Shown one piece after another: positions 59,151 through 64,000 of a DNA stretch of 64,000 bases. A program made the translations under genes and the position numbers. Position 1 is the first letter of the stretch. Each line of letters opens with the position of its first letter. Origin of the DNA: Spirochaetia bacterium (GTDB lineage: Bacteria > Spirochaetota > Spirochaetia > Treponematales > Treponemataceae). The notes beneath the pieces were generated by a model, which was not told where the DNA came from, ran no database searches, and saw only the letters and a program-made list of their open reading frames with translations. The stretch lies in NCBI GenBank assembly GCA_900769985.1, contig CAAGIS010000140.1:1-64000 (forward strand), written 5' to 3'.

Positions 59151-60464
59151 ATGAAAATAAGCAAATTTATTCCGTTTTTATTGTTGTCTGTTTTTTTATC
59201 AATAACTTCATGTTCACGTGCGCTTGGATATTCTATGCTTTTATGGGAACTGCCGGAACATAACATTCAAGACGGGCAGATTGTAAAAGTTTATTTTAAG
59301 TCTAATATCAGTCATGTTTACATTGTGGGCATTCCAGGAAGTAAAGAACGCTACGAAGTTCCTCTCTGGCAGATTACTGTGCCTGCTTCAAAAAAGAAGA
59401 CAGAAAAAAATATAGAAATTTATAAAGACTATCTTCACCAGTACGGAAAAATAAAAGTTGACGGTCTTCCTGTTCGTGAGGAACCTGTAAATACTTCAAA
59501 ACAGGTTTATCGTCTTCATAAAGATGAAATCGTAAAAATACTTTACAAAGGCGAAGGACAGGATGTAATGATTGGAAAAAACAAAAAACTTCCTGGTGAC
59601 TGGCTTTGCGTTCTGACAGAAGGCGGAAGCCGCGGCTGGTGTTTTTCTTATAATCTTACTCTGTTTGAAACTGATGGCAGCGGTTCTATCGTAAGGGGCG
59701 AGGTTGAAGAAACTCAGATTACGAATAACGATACTTTGCTTGAGCAGATTCTTAACGCAAAGTGGTATCCTGAAAATTATGCACGCTTTATAAATGACAA
59801 TATGATTGACCTTGAAAATATGAAACTTGCTTATGGGTTTGACACTGGTGTGGAATCTGGAAAAGTTCAAGTCAATATTCCAGAAAAATACAGGTCTGCA
59901 AAATATTCAGGTGCAGAAAAAATTCGCGACAATACTTATTCGCTTACAGGAACTCCTTTTCAGATTATGCTTCGGAATAAAAACCAAATTGTCGTAAATT
60001 ATTCGACAAGCGACGGCTCACAGGAAGCTTACACTTTTATAACTCTGTCAGATGACATAAATCTTGCAGAGATTATAGAAAACGAAAAAAAACGCAGGAA
60101 TGATTTACTTAGCGAACTTTACAAAGTAACTTCTTTTAACAGTCAGAATTACGGTCAGCTTGTATTCAACAGCGGCAAGACTTTTACCTGGAATGGATTT
60201 TCGCTTTTAGTTCCGTCTGTAATTCCTGCAAGTGCAAAAGGGCGCGGAACTGTCAATATAAAATATTTGCTTTCAAAGGAACTTTCCAGACGTTATGATG
60301 GTGTTTTGACTTTTAAATTTGACGGCATTACTGATGAAATCAATTTCTTTTATAAACTTTCAAACGATGGATTGAATCTTGAAAACCTCGATGCTTTTTC
60401 GATTAAAGACAATGTTGCAGTTGCGAGAGCTTCCAGTCCGATGATATTGTTTTTTAAGAAGTAA
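59151..60464 (+). CDS. Lipoprotein with a bacterial SH3 domain
   Basis: 437 residues. Signal peptide to lipobox ITSC (Cys21). Residues ~100-180 resemble an SH3b domain: IKVDGLPVREEPVNTSKQVY, HKDEIVKILYKGEG, GDWLCVLTEGGSRGWCFSYN. The rest is unassigned, mostly strands. SH3b domains often bind cell-wall peptides; the role is unknown. No ribosome-binding site; probably leaderless. The next gene follows by five bases. Confidence 0.82.
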   Translation: MKISKFIPFLLLSVFLSITSCSRALGYSMLLWELPEHNIQDGQIVKVYFKSNISHVYIVGIPGSKERYEVPLWQITVPASKKKTEKNIEIYKDYLHQYGKIKVDGLPVREEPVNTSKQVYRLHKDEIVKILYKGEGQDVMIGKNKKLPGDWLCVLTEGGSRGWCFSYNLTLFETDGSGSIVRGEVEETQITNNDTLLEQILNAKWYPENYARFINDNMIDLENMKLAYGFDTGVESGKVQVNIPEKYRSAKYSGAEKIRDNTYSLTGTPFQIMLRNKNQIVVNYSTSDGSQEAYTFITLSDDINLAEIIENEKKRRNDLLSELYKVTSFNSQNYGQLVFNSGKTFTWNGFSLLVPSVIPASAKGRGTVNIKYLLSKELSRRYDGVLTFKFDGITDEINFFYKLSNDGLNLENLDAFSIKDNVAVARASSPMILFFKK

Positions 60465-60469
60465 GCGAT

Positions 60470-62452
60470 ATGGCATTCGTTCAATTTTCAAAAGTGTCTC
60501 TGGCGTTTGGAGACCGCGATATATTAAAAGATGTTTCTGTAAATCTTGCAACAGGTTCAAAGGTTGCCCTTACTGGTGCGAACGGAGCAGGTAAATCTAC
60601 GCTGATAAAAATTATGGCAGGACTTACAGAACCTGACAGTGGCGAGCGCATTGTTCAAAAAGATACGCGCATTGCATATCTTCCGCAGTCAGGGCTTACC
60701 CATCATGGCTCTACTTTACTTGAAGAAGCTGACAAGGCTTTTCAGTTTGGGTATGACATTCAAGCAGAAATTGAAAATGTAGGCGAGCAGTTAAAGCTAA
60801 ACCCTGATAACACAGATTTCCTTGTTCAGCGTCATTCAGAACTTCTTGCAAAACTTGAAGACTCAGGCTGGTACAGAAGACAGGCTCAGGCAGAAAGCGT
60901 TCTGCTTGGACTTGGGTTTTCGCGAGAGGATTTTTCAAAACGCACGGAAGAATTTTCTGGCGGCTGGCAGATGCGTATTGCACTTGCAAAGGCGCTTATG
61001 CAGAATCCTGACATTCTTCTTCTTGACGAACCTACAAACTATCTTGATATTGAAGCCCGCAACTGGCTTGAAACGTTTTTAAAAAATTTTAAAGGCGGTT
61101 TTCTGCTTGTAAGTCATGACAGATATTTTCTTGATGTTACGATAAACGAAGTTTACGAACTTTTTGCAGGCGAATTAAAATCTTATTCTGGAAATTTTTC
61201 TCATTATGAGAAAGTTCGTGAAGTTGAACTCCAGACTTTGATGGCTGAATACGAAAAACAGCAGGAAGAAATATCGCACCTTGAAGATTTTATAAGGCGC
61301 TTTGGTTACAAGGCGACAAAAGCTGCTCAGGCTCAGGACAGGCAGAAAGCGCTCGATAAAATCCTTGCAAACAAAATTGAAATTCCTGAGAGCCTTAAAA
61401 AAATTCATTTTAAATTTCCCAAGGCTCCTCATTCCGGGAACATCGTGTTGCGTATGTCTGAGATTATAAAAAGTTATGACGGAAAAAATAATGTCCTTGA
61501 TAATTTTGAACTTCTGCTTGAAAAAGGTGAGCGACTTGTCGTAGCAGGTCATAATGGAGCCGGAAAATCTACTCTGCTCAGAATTATTGCCGGAGCTGAT
61601 AAAAATTTTTCTGGCAAAGTTGAACTTGGCTCAGGCGTTTCTATCGGTTATTTTTCGCAGGACAATGCAGAAACAATTTGCGGCAGTCAGTCTGTCCTTG
61701 AATATATCGAAAACCTTGCACCGCTTGAACTGATTCCTAAAGTGCGTGATATGCTCGGTGCTTTTTTGTTCCGTGGTGATGATGTAAATAAATCGCTTGA
61801 TGTTCTCTCTGGCGGCGAAAAAACGCGCATTGCATTGCTTCACCTTTTGCTTCGGCCTGTAAATCTTTTGATTTTAGACGAACCGACAAACCACCTTGAC
61901 ATGCATTCAAAGGATGTTCTTTTAAGTGCGCTCAAAGATTTCGGCGGAACTGTAATTTTTGTAAGCCATGACAGAGGTTTTATTCAGGCTTTGGCAACGC
62001 GCGTTCTTGAACTTACTCCAGGAAAATTCCGTAATTTTAAAGGCGATTACGAATATTACATGCAGCGACTTTCAGATGAAGAATCTGGAACAGTCGGAAG
62101 TTATGATTCAGGTACTTTACAAAATCCTGTTGTACAGGGTAATGCAAACGCGCCTGTTTTCAAAAGCAGTTCTGAAACAGAGAAGGCTTCAAAAACTTCC
62201 GGCGCTTTGAGCTGGGAAGAAGAAAAAAAGATTCAGGCAGAAAGGCGCAAAAAAGAAAAAGAAGTTTCGCGCCTTGAAGCTGAAATTTCTGCTGCGGAAG
62301 AAAAAATAAAAGCCCTTCAGAATAAAATGGCAGACCCTCAGGTTTATTCAAACGGCGAAAAAGCAAAAGCCGTTCAACAGGAAATTTCTGACTGTGAAAA
62401 AGAACTTGAAAAACTTAATTCTGACTGGGAAATCGCCGCTGCCGAATTGTAG
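60470..62452 (+). CDS. ABC-F family ATPase (ribosome-associated type)
   Basis: 660 residues. Two ABC cassettes: GANGAGKST with FSGGWQMRIALAKAL and LLLDEPTNYLD; then GHNGAGKST with LSGGEKTRIALLHLL and LILDEPTNHLD. The linker between them (~235-300) is helical as in Uup/EttA-like proteins, and the C-terminus (~580-660) is a charged coiled coil (RRKKEKEVSRLEAEISAAEE). No membrane segments. It likely acts on the ribosome or on DNA/RNA structures, not in transport. Confidence 0.93.
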   Translation: MAFVQFSKVSLAFGDRDILKDVSVNLATGSKVALTGANGAGKSTLIKIMAGLTEPDSGERIVQKDTRIAYLPQSGLTHHGSTLLEEADKAFQFGYDIQAEIENVGEQLKLNPDNTDFLVQRHSELLAKLEDSGWYRRQAQAESVLLGLGFSREDFSKRTEEFSGGWQMRIALAKALMQNPDILLLDEPTNYLDIEARNWLETFLKNFKGGFLLVSHDRYFLDVTINEVYELFAGELKSYSGNFSHYEKVREVELQTLMAEYEKQQEEISHLEDFIRRFGYKATKAAQAQDRQKALDKILANKIEIPESLKKIHFKFPKAPHSGNIVLRMSEIIKSYDGKNNVLDNFELLLEKGERLVVAGHNGAGKSTLLRIIAGADKNFSGKVELGSGVSIGYFSQDNAETICGSQSVLEYIENLAPLELIPKVRDMLGAFLFRGDDVNKSLDVLSGGEKTRIALLHLLLRPVNLLILDEPTNHLDMHSKDVLLSALKDFGGTVIFVSHDRGFIQALATRVLELTPGKFRNFKGDYEYYMQRLSDEESGTVGSYDSGTLQNPVVQGNANAPVFKSSSETEKASKTSGALSWEEEKKIQAERRKKEKEVSRLEAEISAAEEKIKALQNKMADPQVYSNGEKAKAVQQEISDCEKELEKLNSDWEIAAAEL

Positions 62453-62477
62453 GAAAACAAACTGCATTATAAAACAG

Positions 62478-63686
62478 TTAAACTGTTTTACCACCCCATT
62501 CTTTTGAATGTTTTTTTTCATGCTGAATTGTTTTTTCAAAATCTGCCTCAGGGGAACAGTTTCGTTCAATTTCGAGTGCTGTTTTGTGAAGTCGCTTTAT
62601 ACATTCGCTTTTATCTTTGTAGCCGAGTTTTGAGCGTGCAATGCTTTCGTGCAGAACTCTGATTGATTCATCGTAGACCTTGAGCGGAACAGGAAACGGA
62701 TGTCCGTCTTTGCCGCCATGTGCAAACGAAAATCTTGCAGGGTCTTCAAATCTTGATGGCGTGCCGTAAATTATTTCGCTTACAAGTGTCAGTGACTGGA
62801 TTGTTCGAGGCCCCAACCCTTGTGTGAGCAAAAGGCTTTCAAAATCTTTTGGTTCAGCTTCGTAGGCAGTGGCAAGAACTGCTCCAAGGCGTTTTAAATT
62901 TACGTCTTCTGCCTTTACATCGTGATGAGCAGGCATCGTTATTGTCCGCTGTCTGTTTATTTCATAAATCGAGTTTTCGTGTTTCATTATATTTTTAATT
63001 TCGCTGATCATTCTGTCAGGGTTTTCTTTTGTAAAACTGAGAATCCGCTCTCTTGTTGATTTTGCATGTCTGTCAGTAAGATTTAAAATCAGTCCTTCGT
63101 TTTCACCTGTAATTCCTGAATGCGGCTCTTCAATAAAAGAACGCAAGTTTTCAGAACTCCAGTGATAGCGCCGAGCGGTCTTTGTGTTTACGTTCATTCC
63201 CTGCTGGACTACAGTCCAATCACCTTCGCTTGATAAAATGAAATTGTGCATGTAAAGCTGGAAGCCGTCCTGCACGGCAGTAGAATCAACCTTTGCAACA
63301 AGCTTGCTTGAGTTTATTAATTTTGTTCCGTCAAGACCTGTTGCATCTGCGAGAAACTGAAGTTCGTCCGGTGTTTTTCTTGAGTACTTGCCACGCCCGC
63401 CGCAAATGCAAAGTCCAAATTCCCTTGCTCTTGAATTTATGCCGCGTTTTAATGCGTACATTACACTTGTTGTAATTCCCGAAGAATGCCAGTCCATTCC
63501 CATTACAGCGCCAAGACTTTGAAACCAGAGCGGATCACTCAATCGTACGAGAACTTCTTTTTTACCGAAGTTTTCGATTATTGATTCTACAATCAAAGTA
63601 CCCATCTGCATCATTCTGTCTGCAAGCCATTTCGGAACTGTGCCGACATGAAGCGGTAAATCTGCGTGCCCTGTCCGCTTAATCAT
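62478..63686 (-). CDS. DUF763 family protein
   Basis: 402 residues from the ATG at 63686 (MIKRTGHADLPLHVGTVPKW) behind AGGAAG; the longer upstream frame overlaps the previous gene. SLGAVMGMDWHSSGITTSVM, LCICGGRGKYSRKTPDEL, VVQQGMNVNTKTARRYHW and LTQGLGPRTIQSLTLVSEII are typical of this conserved but uncharacterised family; the last stretch looks like a helix-hairpin-helix. Its start overlaps the end of a gene with a similar DNA-binding motif by eight bases. Confidence 0.88.
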   Translation of the reverse strand: MIKRTGHADLPLHVGTVPKWLADRMMQMGTLIVESIIENFGKKEVLVRLSDPLWFQSLGAVMGMDWHSSGITTSVMYALKRGINSRAREFGLCICGGRGKYSRKTPDELQFLADATGLDGTKLINSSKLVAKVDSTAVQDGFQLYMHNFILSSEGDWTVVQQGMNVNTKTARRYHWSSENLRSFIEEPHSGITGENEGLILNLTDRHAKSTRERILSFTKENPDRMISEIKNIMKHENSIYEINRQRTITMPAHHDVKAEDVNLKRLGAVLATAYEAEPKDFESLLLTQGLGPRTIQSLTLVSEIIYGTPSRFEDPARFSFAHGGKDGHPFPVPLKVYDESIRVLHESIARSKLGYKDKSECIKRLHKTALEIERNCSPEADFEKTIQHEKKHSKEWGGKTV

Positions 63687-64000
63687 ATTTTTCTTCCTCA
63701 TCAGCAACTTGAAGCGCTGCTTTTGCAAGGTCAATTGTATATTGATTTTCCTGCGCTTTTTTAACTGTAGTTCCTGCCGCACCAAGTGCTTTCTGCGCAT
63801 GTTCTTTTAACTCATTTTCTTTTTTTAATAGAACTTTTGCTTCATCAAGAATTATTTTTGCCTGCGTTAAGTTCACCTTGAGCAATTCTGAAATTTCTGT
63901 TTCAGAAGCATTGCAGAGGTTTTCAAGAGAAAAATATTTTTTAAGAAGAACGCCTGCTCGTTTAGAACCAACGCCTGATAGTCCTGCAAAAGTATTCTGT
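63679..64000 (-). CDS. Helix-hairpin-helix protein, C-terminal fragment at window edge
   Basis: Open from the window edge (first full codon at 63999). The visible ~106 residues begin with a helix-hairpin-helix (FAGLSGVGSKRAGVLLKKYF) followed by SETEISELLKVNLTQA and a long Lys/Glu/Ala helix ending ADEEEKYD. The motif resembles the C-terminal DNA-binding ends of UvrC/ERCC4-type nucleases. Overlaps the DUF763 gene by eight bases, so the two are probably coexpressed. The catalytic part lies outside the window. Confidence 0.6.
   Translation of the reverse strand, partial: QNTFAGLSGVGSKRAGVLLKKYFSLENLCNASETEISELLKVNLTQAKIILDEAKVLLKKENELKEHAQKALGAAGTTVKKAQENQYTIDLAKAALQVADEEEKYD

Overview
The window looks like a piece of a spirochaete chromosome, most likely a host-associated Treponema. 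This is judged from the AT-rich sequence, the many lipoproteins with relaxed lipoboxes, the c-di-GMP and chemotaxis genes, a protist-like phosphofructokinase, and housekeeping blocks such as dnaX-ybaB-recR, prfA/prmC and pth-mazG. No rRNA, tRNA, CRISPR array or intact insertion sequence was found. Species assignment is inference.

Layout. 1-5.4 kb: end of a radical SAM gene, a HigBA toxin-antitoxin pair under a 13-bp palindrome, a drug-type ABC exporter operon headed by two unusual regulators (XRE-AbrB fusion; protein with two MerR domains), and an acyltransferase. 5.5-9.5 kb: a small unknown protein, recR, ybaB, dnaX, and a broken DUF4143 ATPase. 9.6-14 kb: two c-di-GMP proteins. 14-15.6 kb: phosphofructokinase. 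15.8-28.7 kb: a catabolic region with a class III aminotransferase, iron alcohol dehydrogenase, FMN-binding protein, NMT1-type ABC importer, dihydropyrimidinase, PreA-like dihydropyrimidine dehydrogenase, carbamoyl-amide hydrolase and PucR regulator. 28.7-34.7 kb: TetR regulator, RND/MMPL transporter, LolA-like carrier and outer-membrane barrel. 34.9-37 kb: LemA-TPM-TPM. 37.1-43.8 kb: prfA, a six-domain c-di-GMP protein, prmC, mazG, pth. 43.9-52.8 kb: chemotaxis receptor, ClpP, GNAT, DbpA-type RNA-binding protein, MBL hydrolase, phosphoesterase, lipoprotein, mnmG. 52.8-57.5 kb: aromatic/histidine ammonia-lyase, adenosine deaminase, PepF. 57.5-64 kb: intact DUF4143 ATPase, an array of structured 83-bp tandem repeats, an SH3-domain lipoprotein, an ABC-F protein, a DUF763 protein and the end of a helix-hairpin-helix gene.

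How the parts fit. The 15.8-28.7 kb genes can be read as one reductive pyrimidine route: import, reduction of uracil/thymine, ring opening, decarbamoylation to beta-alanine, transamination to malonic semialdehyde and reduction to 3-hydroxypropionate. The importer's binding protein (22000-23088) appears to be a natural circular permutation: the half that is normally C-terminal follows the signal peptide and the half that is normally N-terminal ends the protein. I consider this the most striking observation here.

Two other system-level signals stand out. First, many genes lack a Shine-Dalgarno sequence and have a sigma70-like -10 box ending exactly or close to six bases before the ATG, which suggests leaderless mRNAs. 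Second, the RND-LolA-like-barrel cassette shares an acidic DDFDxFGS motif between its inner- and outer-membrane proteins. All functions are assigned by reading the sequence; no database search was run.
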